32,497 nt of DNA, taken from NCBI GenBank assembly GCA_014237915.1, contig JABACC010000011.1:1-32497 (forward strand). The letters are read 5' to 3'. Below the pieces are notes generated by a model. It was not told the DNA's origin, ran no database searches, and was given only the letters and a program-made list of their open reading frames with translations. The number at the start of each line of letters is the position of its first letter. Position 1 is the stretch's first letter. This document shows positions 23,605 to 30,936 of this stretch, piece by piece. The stretch is from Candidatus Paceibacter sp. (lineage in GTDB: Bacteria; Patescibacteriota; Minisyncoccia; Phycocordibacterales; GCA-2747955). Position numbers and translations under genes: made by a program.

Positions 23605-24162
23605 ATGATTAAAAAAATAAAAGGAAAAATAGATGAAATTGAAAAAAAATATATTATTTTAGATGTTGCTGGAATTGGTTATGAAATTTTTTTGGGCCCT
23701 GAAATTTTAACTTTCTCTTTGGGGGCAGAAAAAAGTTTTTATACTCACTTAGCAATTCGTGAAAATTCTTGGCAAATTTATGGTTTTTCAACAATTCAAG
23801 AATTATTGGTTTTTGAACTTCTTTTGGGAATTTCTGGAGTGGGACCAAAAGCTGCTCGAGGAATTTTAGATATTACAACTCCAGAAAGTTTAAAAAGAGC
23901 GGTGGTTACCGGAAATTCAGACGAGCTCACAAAAGTTTCTGGGATTGGGAAAAAAAATGCAGACAAAATTATTTTAGAACTTAGAAATAAAATTGAAAAA
24001 CTAAACATTAAAGATTCTGGAAATATTGATATTGAAGTTTATGAAACACTTGGAGAGCTTGGGTTTGAAAGATCAAAAATAAGAGAAGCTTTGGAGGATG
24101 TAAAAAGTGAAAAAATAGACGAGAAAATAAAAGAGGCTCTGAAAATTTTAAGTAAAAAATAA
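23605..24162 (+). CDS. ruvA: Holliday junction DNA-binding subunit RuvA
   Basis: RuvA binds the four-way junction and loads RuvB. It has 185 residues with an N-terminal OB-fold (IKKIKGKIDEIEKKYIILDV), tandem helix-hairpin-helix motifs (LLGISGVGPKAARGILDI and VSGIGKKNADKIILELRNK) and the C-terminal RuvB-contacting domain (LGELGFERSKIREALEDV). It is complete and located apart from ruvB. No SD; TAAAAT lies ~8 nt before the ATG. Confidence 0.95.
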   Translation: MIKKIKGKIDEIEKKYIILDVAGIGYEIFLGPEILTFSLGAEKSFYTHLAIRENSWQIYGFSTIQELLVFELLLGISGVGPKAARGILDITTPESLKRAVVTGNSDELTKVSGIGKKNADKIILELRNKIEKLNIKDSGNIDIEVYETLGELGFERSKIREALEDVKSEKIDEKIKEALKILSKK

Positions 24163-24195
24163 AAAATTTAATATTTAAAAATTTTTTAAATTAAA

Positions 24196-24234
24196 GAAAG
24201 GGTGAAAAATTGCTTCGCAATTTTTCACCCTTTC
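24196..24234. terminator. Hairpin after ruvA
   Basis: An 18-bp perfect stem (GAAAGGGTGAAAAATTGC) with a TTC loop. The track ORF starting at 24202 runs into it, which argues against that start. Confidence 0.8.
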
Positions 24235-24270
24235 GCTCTGTCAAAACCAAAATTAAAACAAATTTTTTGC

Positions 24271-24276
24271 TATAAT
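24271..24276 (+). promoter_or_regulatory. -10 box of the 5'-3' exonuclease gene, leaderless-type
   Basis: GC-TATAAT lies 6 nt before ATG 24283. Confidence 0.65.
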
Positions 24277-24282
24277 AAAAAT

Positions 24283-25323
24283 ATGAAAAAAATTATTTTA
24301 CTCGACTCACACGCTATCATTCACCGAGCTTATCACGGGCTTCCCGATTTTTCGACAAAATCCGGAATTCCTACAGGCGGACTTTTTGGTCTTTCTTCAA
24401 TGTTGATAAAAATAATTTCAGATTTAAAACCAGATTATTTAATCGCCTGTTACGATCTTCCTAAGCCAACTTTTCGCCACTTAGCATACGAAGGATACAA
24501 AGGCGGACGCGCCAAAACTGATGAAGAATTAATTTCTCAAATAAAATCTTCTCGCGAAATTTTTAAAGCTTTTTCAATTCCAGTTTATGAAGCAGAAGGT
24601 TTTGAAGCCGACGATCTTTTGGGAACTTTTTCAGAAATTTTAAAAAAAGATAAAAAAAATAAAATAATTATTGCTTCTGGAGATATGGACACATTGCAAC
24701 TTGTTGATAAAAACCAAGTTGTTGTTTTCACTTTAAAAAAAGGAATTAACGACACAATTATTTATGACGAAGAAAAAGTTTTTGAAAGATTTGGTTTTGG
24801 GCCAGAAAATATTATTGATTTTAAAGGTCTTTCAGGAGACCCTTCCGACAATATTATTGGAATTTCTGGAATTGGGGAAAAAACAGCCACAAAACTTATT
24901 TTAAATTTTGGAAATATTGAAAATATTTATAAAAAATTAAAAAAATCTGAAAAAGATTTTGAAGAAAAAGGATTTAAACCAAGAATGATTAATCTTTTAA
25001 AGGAAGGCGAAGAAGAAGCTCTTTTTTCGAAAGAATTAGCCACAATAAAAAAAGATGTGGAAACAAATTTTTCCCTGCCAGAGCAAAATTTTAATGAATC
25101 TTTGGATCTTTCAAAAATTGGAGAAGTTTTTAGAAAATATGAATTTAGAAATTTACTTGAAAGATTACAAAAAAACCTCGGCCTTGAAAAAAAAGAGGAA
25201 GACTTAGCAGATGGAGAAGAGGAAATTTCAAAAGAAAAATTAAAAGAATTGAAATTGGCAGTTCATCTTTTAAACCCAAATATTTCAGAGCCTACATTGG
25301 ATGATTTAAAAAATTTTGAATAA
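24283..25323 (+). CDS. PolA-type 5'-3' exonuclease, without polymerase domain
   Basis: The product has 346 residues from ATG 24283. It matches the N-terminal flap-nuclease domain of DNA polymerase I: LLDSHAIIHRAYHG, ACYDLPKPTFRH, EAEGFEADDLLGT, IASGDMDTLQLV, and the HhH GLSGDPSDNIIGISGIGEKT; the metal-binding aspartates are present. After the domain there is an acidic linker, then LKLAVHLLNPNISEPTLDDL, which resembles the beginning of the 3'-5' exo-like domain in full PolA. The frame stops there, and nothing polymerase-like follows. It could be a natural stand-alone nuclease for Okazaki-primer removal, or a truncated PolA. I see no frameshifted polymerase remnant. Confidence 0.85.
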   Translation: MKKIILLDSHAIIHRAYHGLPDFSTKSGIPTGGLFGLSSMLIKIISDLKPDYLIACYDLPKPTFRHLAYEGYKGGRAKTDEELISQIKSSREIFKAFSIPVYEAEGFEADDLLGTFSEILKKDKKNKIIIASGDMDTLQLVDKNQVVVFTLKKGINDTIIYDEEKVFERFGFGPENIIDFKGLSGDPSDNIIGISGIGEKTATKLILNFGNIENIYKKLKKSEKDFEEKGFKPRMINLLKEGEEEALFSKELATIKKDVETNFSLPEQNFNESLDLSKIGEVFRKYEFRNLLERLQKNLGLEKKEEDLADGEEEISKEKLKELKLAVHLLNPNISEPTLDDLKNFE

Positions 25324-25375
25324 AACAAAAAAGGTGGTATAGTAAAGTTAGTTGAAACATAACAGGGAGAGGGAG

Positions 25376-25585
25376 ATGTTAAACATTTTTAAATCAACGG
25401 CCTTAACTACAATTCTAGTTTTTGGATTTTCAGCGCCGAGTTTTGCTGAAAATTTGGATCTTTCTTCGATGAAGACAGCAGATCTTTTGCTTACTTCTGC
25501 TCAAAGTGAGGAGGTCAAATTATGTAGATTCGGTATTAGGTGCTCAGACCACTTTAACAAAAAAAGCTATAAAAAAATAACCTGA
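25376..25585 (+). CDS. Small secreted protein with possible frameshift extension
   Basis: ATG 25376 is preferred over the track start, because GGGAGAGGG lies just upstream as SD and the resulting N-terminus is a clean signal peptide (LTTILVFGFSAPSFA, cleavage before ENLDL). The frame ends at TGA 25583 after an A7 run (25571-25577). One extra A, or a -1 slip there, would continue into an open frame to TGA 25663 that adds KDILCEKVGLTQYCFVGVY and so two more cysteines to the existing CRFGIRC. A promoter (TTGAAT, 16 nt, TATAGT) and the terminator at 25673, just after the extended frame, frame the unit. No family was recognised. Confidence 0.65.
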   Translation: MLNIFKSTALTTILVFGFSAPSFAENLDLSSMKTADLLLTSAQSEEVKLCRFGIRCSDHFNKKSYKKIT

Positions 25586-25672
25586 AAGATATATTGTGTG
25601 AAAAAGTTGGTTTGACTCAATATTGTTTTGTTGGGGTTTATATGGTTGGAACAATAGGATGGTGAAAAATCC

Positions 25673-25705
25673 AAAGGCGCAAAAAGTGAAGCTTTTTGCG
25701 CCTTT
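25673..25705 (+). terminator. Terminator of the small secreted protein gene
   Basis: The 14-bp stem AAAGGCGCAAAAAG with partner has a TGAAG loop and a T-rich tail. It may also serve ileS from the other side. Confidence 0.8.
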
Positions 25706-25732
25706 CTATTTTAAAAATTTTTTCTTGTTTTT

Positions 25733-28700
25733 TTAAATTTTCTCTATCTCAAAATCTTCTGGAAAATTTTCTTTATATTCTAAAATTTCAACTCCTGCTG
25801 TTTTTTTAAATTCATCTTCAAAATTTTCTAAAAAATCTTTTTTCTCTTTTGAAATAAATATTTTAATATCTTCATCTGGAAAAAGTCCTAAATTTTTTCT
25901 TTCTGCTTGCACTAATCTTAAAAAATCTCTAAACTCGCCTTCTTTTTTTAAATCATCTGTTAAATTAAAATCAAAATCTATTTTTATTTCTTGGTTTTTT
26001 ATTTCCTGAACTAAAACTTTTTTTACATTTAATTCTTCTTCCAAAATTTGGAAAAAATTATGCTTTTTTAAAAAATTCACTCCTTTTCCTGAAATAGAAA
26101 TTGAAGCTAGCGGCTGCCTAACTTTTGCTTTGTTTTCAGAGCGAACCTCTAAAGCTTTTGAAACAATCGCTCGAAGGCCGTCCATTTCTGAGAGAACAAC
26201 GCCGCCAGAGCTTCCATAAACCGACCTAAAAACTTTCTGAAAAGATGAATTTTTATTTTTTGGCCAATCTTCAAGATGAACTGATTTTTCATCATTTTTA
26301 TTTTTTATTTTTTGCCAAATAAAGTCAGAAACAAAAGGTGCAAAAGGTGCAATTGTTTTTGAAAAATTTTTCAAAATAAATTTTGTAGTTTCAAGAGCAA
26401 AAGCTTTGTCTTCAGAATTTTCATCATTTTTAAATCTATCTCTGGATCTTCTAATATACCAAGTTGAAAAATCATCAATAAAAGCAAAAAGTGGCCTGAC
26501 CGCTCGGTCTAGCTCAAAATTTTCCAAACCTTCTTCTACTTCCTCTAAAATTCTATAAAATCTTTCAATAATCCAAATATCTAAAATGTTTTTTGATTTT
26601 CTAGGATCTACGTTTTTGTATGAAATTTCTTTATAAAGCTCGTAAATAGTTAAAACATTTTTTAATCTTAAAATATTTTTTTTCAAAATCTCATCGACTC
26701 CAGAGTCGAGAAAAGAAACATTTTCTCCTTTAACAAGCGGTAAGGAAAGCATGTAAAGCCTCATCGCGTCAGCTCCGTATTTATCAATAATTTCTTCTGG
26801 CGGAGTAAAGTTCTCTTTTGATTTTGACATTTTTTTTCCGTCTTCTGCCATAATCATTCCGTTAACAACAACATTTTTAAAAGCTGTTTTTCCATAAACA
26901 AGCGAGCTTATTGTTAAAAGAGAGTTAAACCAGCCTCTTGTTTGGTCTGCTCCTTCTGCTATAAATTCGGCTGGAAACCCAACATTTTTTTCTGGAGAAA
27001 AATTGTTTTCTGAAAAAGGATAGCCTGCAGAGCCGTAAGGCATTGACCCAGATTCAAACCAACAATCAAAAATGAGTTCACAAAATCTCATCTGTTCTCC
27101 ATTTTCATTTTTCCAAGAAATTTTGTCTACATAAGGCCTGTGCAGATCAAGCTCAAAATTTTCGTCATGTGGAATTTTTGCAAAATCTAAAAAAAATGGA
27201 AAGGCATTTTTTGGAACTCCCCAATTTTTTCTTTTTTCATATGATTGTTTTACAGAAAGTCCATCTGCTCCAAAAATAGCATTCCAAACAACAGAAAAAT
27301 GAGTAACTATCAAAATATTTTTTCCACTATATTTTTCATCTATTTCGTAAAGTGCTTCCATCATTCTTTTTTTTACATCTACTGTTGATTCCCCTCCCGG
27401 AATTTTTTCCAAAAGACTTTCCTCAGTCCAAGAATTTCCAATATGATCCCAATAATTTTGCAAATCTTTTCCGTCAAAAACTCCAAATTCTCGCTCTTTT
27501 AATTTCTCCTCAAAAATAATTTCTTCAGGTTTTATAGAAAAAGATTTTGCTAAATTTTCTGCTGTTTTTCTTGTTCTCACGAATGGTGAAGAAATAATTA
27601 AATCAATTTTTTCTCCATTATTATTTTTTACTTCTGTATTTAAAATTTTTTTAACTTTATTCCCCGCTTCTCTTGCTTGTTTTTCTCCTTTTTCTGTTAA
27701 ATCATCGTTTAAATCTCCCGCTGTTGAAGAGACAACTTTTTTAATATTTGAAAGAGATTCTCCATGACGGATAATGATAAAATTGTTTTTTGAACGAGTT
27801 TTTTCTTTTATATCTTTTATGCTTCCCAAAACGTCCACATCTCCTTTTTCTGATTTCCAAATTGGCACTGGAGTTCCCCAATACCTTGTTCTAGAAAAAG
27901 CCCAATCCGGCCCTTCTTTAATCCAGTTATGAAATCTTTTTTCTCCTAAATTTTTTGGCACCCAATTTATTTTTTTGTTTAACTCGACCATTTTTTTTCT
28001 AACTTCTTGAGTAGAAATAAACCAAGAAGAGGTGGCGAAATTTAAAAGTGGCGTTTCACACCTCCAGCAAGTTGGGTAGGAATGTTCGATTTTTTCTTTA
28101 GAAAATAAAAAATTATTTTTTGCTAAATATTTTATTATTTCAATATCTGTTGAAATGTTGTCGTCTTTTGTTTTTATCATTCCATTTATTTCTGGAAAGT
28201 CAGTAACTTCTTTTTTAAATTTTCCAGACATTGAAATGTGTTGAATAAAAGGAATTTTTTTCTCTAAAGATAAATTTAAATCGTCCGCTCCAAAAGCTGG
28301 CGCAATATGCACAATTCCTGTTCCAGAATCTGAGCTCACAAAAGAAGCTCCGTAAACCTTCCAACCATTTTCTCTGTTTTCTAAATCTTTATTTTGAAAA
28401 TAATATGGAAAAACTGGCTCATAATTTTTTCCCACAAGATCACTTCCTTTAAAATTTTCAATCACTGAAATTTCTTTTCTATTTTTAAAAATTTCTTCCA
28501 CCCTCTGTTTTGCTAAAATGTAAAAATTTTCTCCGTCTTCATCTTTTAAAGAAATTTTTTGATATTCTAAATTTTCTCCCACAGCAAGAGCTGTGTTTGC
28601 TGGTAGCGTCCACGGAGTTGTTGTCCAAGCTAGAAAAAATGTATTTTTTTCGTCTGTTAATTTAAATTTAACAACAGCAGAAAGATCTTTTAAATCTTTG

Positions 28701-29287
28701 TATCCTTCAGAAACTTCGTTGTTTGAAAGTGTTGTTTCGCATCTTGGGCAAATATGCATCGGTTTAAAACCTTCATAAACAAGGCCTTTTTTGTGAATTT
28801 TCTTAAAAATATTCCAAACAGAAAGCATAAAAGAAGGATCCATTGTTTTGTAATCTTTGTCCATATCAACAAATCTTCCAGTTCTGGGAATTATTTTTTT
28901 CCAAGAATCTCTGTAAGTAAAAATTTGCTCGCGAGCTTTTTCGTTAAAATTTCCTATCCCATATTTTTCAATTGCTTCTCTTCCTGAAATTCCAAGGTTT
29001 TTTTCAACTTTTTCTTCAATTGGCAGCCCGTGGCAATCCCACCCCCAAACTCTTGGCACATGAAAACCTTTCATTGTTTTATATCTTGGAATGACGTCTT
29101 TTATTGTTCCGGCTAAAATATGGCCGTGGTGAGGAAGGCCTGTTGCAAAAGGTGGTCCATCGTAAAAAATATAATCTTTTTTATTTTTATTTAAAGATAA
29201 TTGAAAAATATTTTCTTTTTGCCAAAAAGAAAGGATTTGTTCTTCATCAAGCGAAGTTTGTGATTTTTTAAAATTTTTTTCTTCCAT
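25733..29287 (-). CDS. ileS: Isoleucyl-tRNA synthetase with inserted histidine-phosphatase domain
   Basis: The product has 1184 residues. It charges tRNA-Ile and is a class I enzyme with HIGH variant HHGH (53-56) and KKMSKSKENF (about 818). The editing domain and the anticodon-binding C-terminal region are present. Between GSIKDIKEK and DLHRPYVDK, a linker that is normally short, lies a whole histidine-phosphatase domain (about 498-690): IIIRHGESLSN, SSPFVRTRKTAENL, EREFGVFDG and VTHFSVVWN, with both catalytic histidines, arginines and the acidic residue in place. So it should be catalytically competent. It is in frame with no intervening stop. Its role is unknown; possible substrates are phosphorylated small molecules or nucleotides linked to aminoacylation. 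A TATAAT lies ~19 nt before the ATG. Confidence 0.95.
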   Translation of the reverse strand: MEEKNFKKSQTSLDEEQILSFWQKENIFQLSLNKNKKDYIFYDGPPFATGLPHHGHILAGTIKDVIPRYKTMKGFHVPRVWGWDCHGLPIEEKVEKNLGISGREAIEKYGIGNFNEKAREQIFTYRDSWKKIIPRTGRFVDMDKDYKTMDPSFMLSVWNIFKKIHKKGLVYEGFKPMHICPRCETTLSNNEVSEGYKDLKDLSAVVKFKLTDEKNTFFLAWTTTPWTLPANTALAVGENLEYQKISLKDEDGENFYILAKQRVEEIFKNRKEISVIENFKGSDLVGKNYEPVFPYYFQNKDLENRENGWKVYGASFVSSDSGTGIVHIAPAFGADDLNLSLEKKIPFIQHISMSGKFKKEVTDFPEINGMIKTKDDNISTDIEIIKYLAKNNFLFSKEKIEHSYPTCWRCETPLLNFATSSWFISTQEVRKKMVELNKKINWVPKNLGEKRFHNWIKEGPDWAFSRTRYWGTPVPIWKSEKGDVDVLGSIKDIKEKTRSKNNFIIIRHGESLSNIKKVVSSTAGDLNDDLTEKGEKQAREAGNKVKKILNTEVKNNNGEKIDLIISSPFVRTRKTAENLAKSFSIKPEEIIFEEKLKEREFGVFDGKDLQNYWDHIGNSWTEESLLEKIPGGESTVDVKKRMMEALYEIDEKYSGKNILIVTHFSVVWNAIFGADGLSVKQSYEKRKNWGVPKNAFPFFLDFAKIPHDENFELDLHRPYVDKISWKNENGEQMRFCELIFDCWFESGSMPYGSAGYPFSENNFSPEKNVGFPAEFIAEGADQTRGWFNSLLTISSLVYGKTAFKNVVVNGMIMAEDGKKMSKSKENFTPPEEIIDKYGADAMRLYMLSLPLVKGENVSFLDSGVDEILKKNILRLKNVLTIYELYKEISYKNVDPRKSKNILDIWIIERFYRILEEVEEGLENFELDRAVRPLFAFIDDFSTWYIRRSRDRFKNDENSEDKAFALETTKFILKNFSKTIAPFAPFVSDFIWQKIKNKNDEKSVHLEDWPKNKNSSFQKVFRSVYGSSGGVVLSEMDGLRAIVSKALEVRSENKAKVRQPLASISISGKGVNFLKKHNFFQILEEELNVKKVLVQEIKNQEIKIDFDFNLTDDLKKEGEFRDFLRLVQAERKNLGLFPDEDIKIFISKEKKDFLENFEDEFKKTAGVEILEYKENFPEDFEIEKI

Positions 29288-29325
29288 TTTTAATTTCTTA
29301 AAATATATTATACCAAAAATAAAAC

Positions 29326-29365
29326 AGGCGGCTAAAAATTTTCCTTGGAAAATTTTTAGCCGCCT
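29326..29365. repeat. GGCGGCTAAAAATTTTCC palindrome, copy 1
   Basis: A 19-bp perfect stem with a TT centre lies upstream of ileS, with a T-rich plus-strand tail. The arms are identical to 30883-30922. Confidence 0.85.
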
Positions 29366-29398
29366 CTTTTATTTTTTAATCTTATTGTAAATAAAAAA

Positions 29399-29424
29399 CC
29401 TCCCTTCTTTGGGGGTAGAGGGAG
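29399..29424 (-). terminator. Terminator after the two tiny ORFs
   Basis: On the minus strand, CTCCCT...AGGGAG is followed by GGTTTTTTATTT. Confidence 0.55.
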
Positions 29425-29465
29425 ACATATATTATTTATATAATCTCTCCTCTCTGGGCTGATGA

Positions 29466-29531
29466 TTATTTTACATTCTTATTTTCCTCCCCATCTTTCT
29501 TGTCTGGTGATGCCGTCGGTTTTTTCAACAT
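29466..29531 (-). CDS. Tiny ORF 2 (21 residues), Lys-rich
   Basis: It encodes MLKKPTASPDKKDGEENKNV plus Lys, then TAA. It begins 17 nt after the stop of tiny ORF 1; its own SD is poor (GGAG is ~20 nt away), so coupling would be needed. It is too short for a composition test. It is placed between tiny ORF 1 and a terminator. Possible peptide; weak support. Confidence 0.3.
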   Translation of the reverse strand: MLKKPTASPDKKDGEENKNVK

Positions 29532-29548
29532 ATTTAATATATGATTAA

Positions 29549-29617
29549 CTATCTCCGCTCTTTATTTGTAGTTAGGGTTCTAAGAAGTTTTTTGTTTTTA
29601 AAAATTGGTTTTTTCAT
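29549..29617 (-). CDS. Tiny ORF 1 (22 residues), basic, strong SD
   Basis: It encodes a basic peptide starting MKKPIFKNKKLLRTLTTNK. AAGGAG lies 7 nt before the ATG, one of the best SDs in the window. Upstream, TTGCAA with a ~15-nt spacer and TAAAAT forms a promoter whose AATTTGCAAAAA resembles the 80-bp module at 30804. It could be a leader peptide or a small protein. The remaining sequence of the 29288-29716 gap shows only hairpins and promoters. Confidence 0.45.
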   Translation of the reverse strand: MKKPIFKNKKLLRTLTTNKERR

Positions 29618-29703
29618 TTATTTTCTCCTTTCAATTAATTTTAATCCATAATTATTTTTTGCAAATTTTTTTGTGGAAAACTTTTTCCGTTGCCAGAAAA
29701 TGC

Positions 29704-29709
29704 TAAAAT
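29704..29709 (+). promoter_or_regulatory. -10-like box of the methyltransferase, leaderless-type
   Basis: TAAAAT lies 7 nt before the ATG. Confidence 0.5.
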
Positions 29710-29716
29710 AAAATAA

Positions 29717-30286
29717 ATGAAAAAAAAAAATTTTAAAGAATTTAATAACAAACAATCAAAAAATCCAACTCCTTATTTAAAAAAAATCTTAAAATTTATA
29801 TCAGAAAAAGATCATGCGCTAGATTTAGGTTGTGGAAACTTAAGAGACTCTATTTTTTTAATTGATAATAAATTTAAAAAAGTTACTGCTTTGGATGTTG
29901 AAAATCAAAAATTATCAGAAAAATACTCTAAAAATATATTTTTTATAAAAAACAAAATAGAAGATTTTGAATATAAAAAAAATCAATACGATTTAATAAA
30001 CGCACAATTTTCTCTACAATTTATTTCTCAAAAAAAATTTACAAAATTGTTTAAAAAAATACTAAAATCATTAAAAAAAGATGGAATTTTTGTTGGACAA
30101 ATATTTGGTCAAAAAGATGGTTGGGCTCCAAACGAAAAAATGAATTTTTTCTCAAAAGAAGAAATTTTGGAAATGCTAAAATCAGAAAATCTTATCTTGT
30201 TAAAAGAGATAGAAAAAGATGAAATGACTGCTCTGAAAAAGAAAAAACATTGGCACTTTTTTAACTTAATAATAAAAAAACAATAG
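29717..30286 (+). CDS. Class I SAM-dependent methyltransferase, TehB-like
   Basis: The product has 189 residues, very Lys-rich. Motif I is HALDLGCGNLRDSIFL (about 37-52), an acidic strand end VTALDVENQKL binds the SAM ribose, and YDLINAQFSLQFIS plus LKKDGIFVGQIFG complete the Rossmann-type core. The substrate is not readable; TehB-like proteins are the nearest remembered pattern. The stop codon lies inside a perfect hairpin terminator. It is convergent with the GRDP-like gene and divergent from the two tiny ORFs. Confidence 0.8.
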   Translation: MKKKNFKEFNNKQSKNPTPYLKKILKFISEKDHALDLGCGNLRDSIFLIDNKFKKVTALDVENQKLSEKYSKNIFFIKNKIEDFEYKKNQYDLINAQFSLQFISQKKFTKLFKKILKSLKKDGIFVGQIFGQKDGWAPNEKMNFFSKEEILEMLKSENLILLKEIEKDEMTALKKKKHWHFFNLIIKKQ

Positions 30287-30309
30287 AAATATAAAATTTC
30301 TATTGTTTT
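30277..30309. terminator. Hairpin terminator overlapping the methyltransferase stop
   Basis: The 14-bp stem AAAACAATAGAAAT/ATTTCTATTGTTTT has an ATAAA loop. It is bidirectional for the convergent pair. Confidence 0.8.
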
Positions 30310-30317
30310 TGATTATA

Positions 30318-30785
30318 CTAAGAGGTGCATGATGCGCATCCACCCGCATGACAGGTGCATTCCTTACAACACTGATAATTCCATATTACAGGATCTGGAT
30401 CACCAAAGTTATCACTATATAAATTCCATATTTTTTTAAAAGGAATCTCAAGAGATTGAAGATTATTCCCTAAAGCGGGTAAGTGATGTAAAAACCTCCC
30501 TGCAACATGATCACAAAAAATTGAGTAGTCTTTAGTGTGAAGTATATGAGTATGCCAAAACGGATCAATTTTTTGAGCTATAGGAAAAGATTCTTTGTAA
30601 TTAATGCAGATAGCTAAATACCGAGCATACTCCAAATGCATAGCGCTAATTGTCTCCTGATTATTGTATACATACTTATCTAACATGTATGATTTTATTT
30701 CACTAAAATTCCAATCAAGAATTTTTTCAACAGTTGACTGAATTGAGAAATCAGGTTGATCAAATTTTAATACAGACGATTTCAT
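30318..30785 (-). CDS. GRDP-like (glycine-rich-domain-protein-like) protein with Cys-rich tail
   Basis: The product has 155 residues from ATG 30785, chosen because AGAGGT lies 7 nt upstream; the track start at 30863 uses TTG inside a repeated promoter. The core KIDPFWHTHILHTKDYSIFC followed by GRFLHH matches the conserved WH-x-H block of the glycine-rich-domain-protein-like family (function poorly known; the histidines could bind metal). The C-terminus is YQCCKECTCHAGGCASCTS, with seven Cys in ~20 residues, very different from the rest and likely a metal ligand or modified tail. It is expressed from the 80-bp module that also drives the gene at 32244. Family call is by remembered motif. Confidence 0.65.
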   Translation of the reverse strand: MKSSVLKFDQPDFSIQSTVEKILDWNFSEIKSYMLDKYVYNNQETISAMHLEYARYLAICINYKESFPIAQKIDPFWHTHILHTKDYSIFCDHVAGRFLHHLPALGNNLQSLEIPFKKIWNLYSDNFGDPDPVIWNYQCCKECTCHAGGCASCTS

Positions 30786-30803
30786 AATTATTACCTCTTT
30801 TTG

Positions 30804-30883
30804 AAAGAACGATTGTGCGAAATTGCACAATTTAAATCTTATATTGTTTTTTTTTTTTTGCAAATTGTTGTAAAAATAAAAGA
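30804..30883 (-). promoter_or_regulatory. 80-bp promoter module, copy 1
   Basis: This is identical over 80 bp to 32418-32497. On the minus strand it reads TTTGC, A13, CAATATAAG (TATAAG as -10), then the palindrome TTGTGC-AATTTC-GCACAA in the leader, ending just before the SD of the downstream gene. Confidence 0.85.
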
Positions 30884-30922
30884 GGCGGCTAAAAATTTTC
30901 CAAGGAAAATTTTTAGCCGCCT
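30883..30922. repeat. GGCGGCTAAAAATTTTCC palindrome, copy 2
   Basis: A 19-bp perfect stem with an AA centre (copy 1 has TT). It is the likely terminator of the M16 peptidase gene and directly abuts the 80-bp module. Confidence 0.85.
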
Positions 30923-30936
30923 ATTTTATTTTTTAA

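Noticed and set aside
24202-24282. Upstream start of the exonuclease ORF
   Set aside because: It runs through a perfect hairpin and the -10 box; ATG 24283 starts at the conserved LLDSHA region.
30786-30863. TTG-started N-terminal extension of the GRDP-like ORF (and likewise 32400-32477)
   Set aside because: The TTG lies in the putative -35/A-tract of the repeated promoter; both genes have a good SD and ATG downstream. The shared frame is noted only as an alternative.
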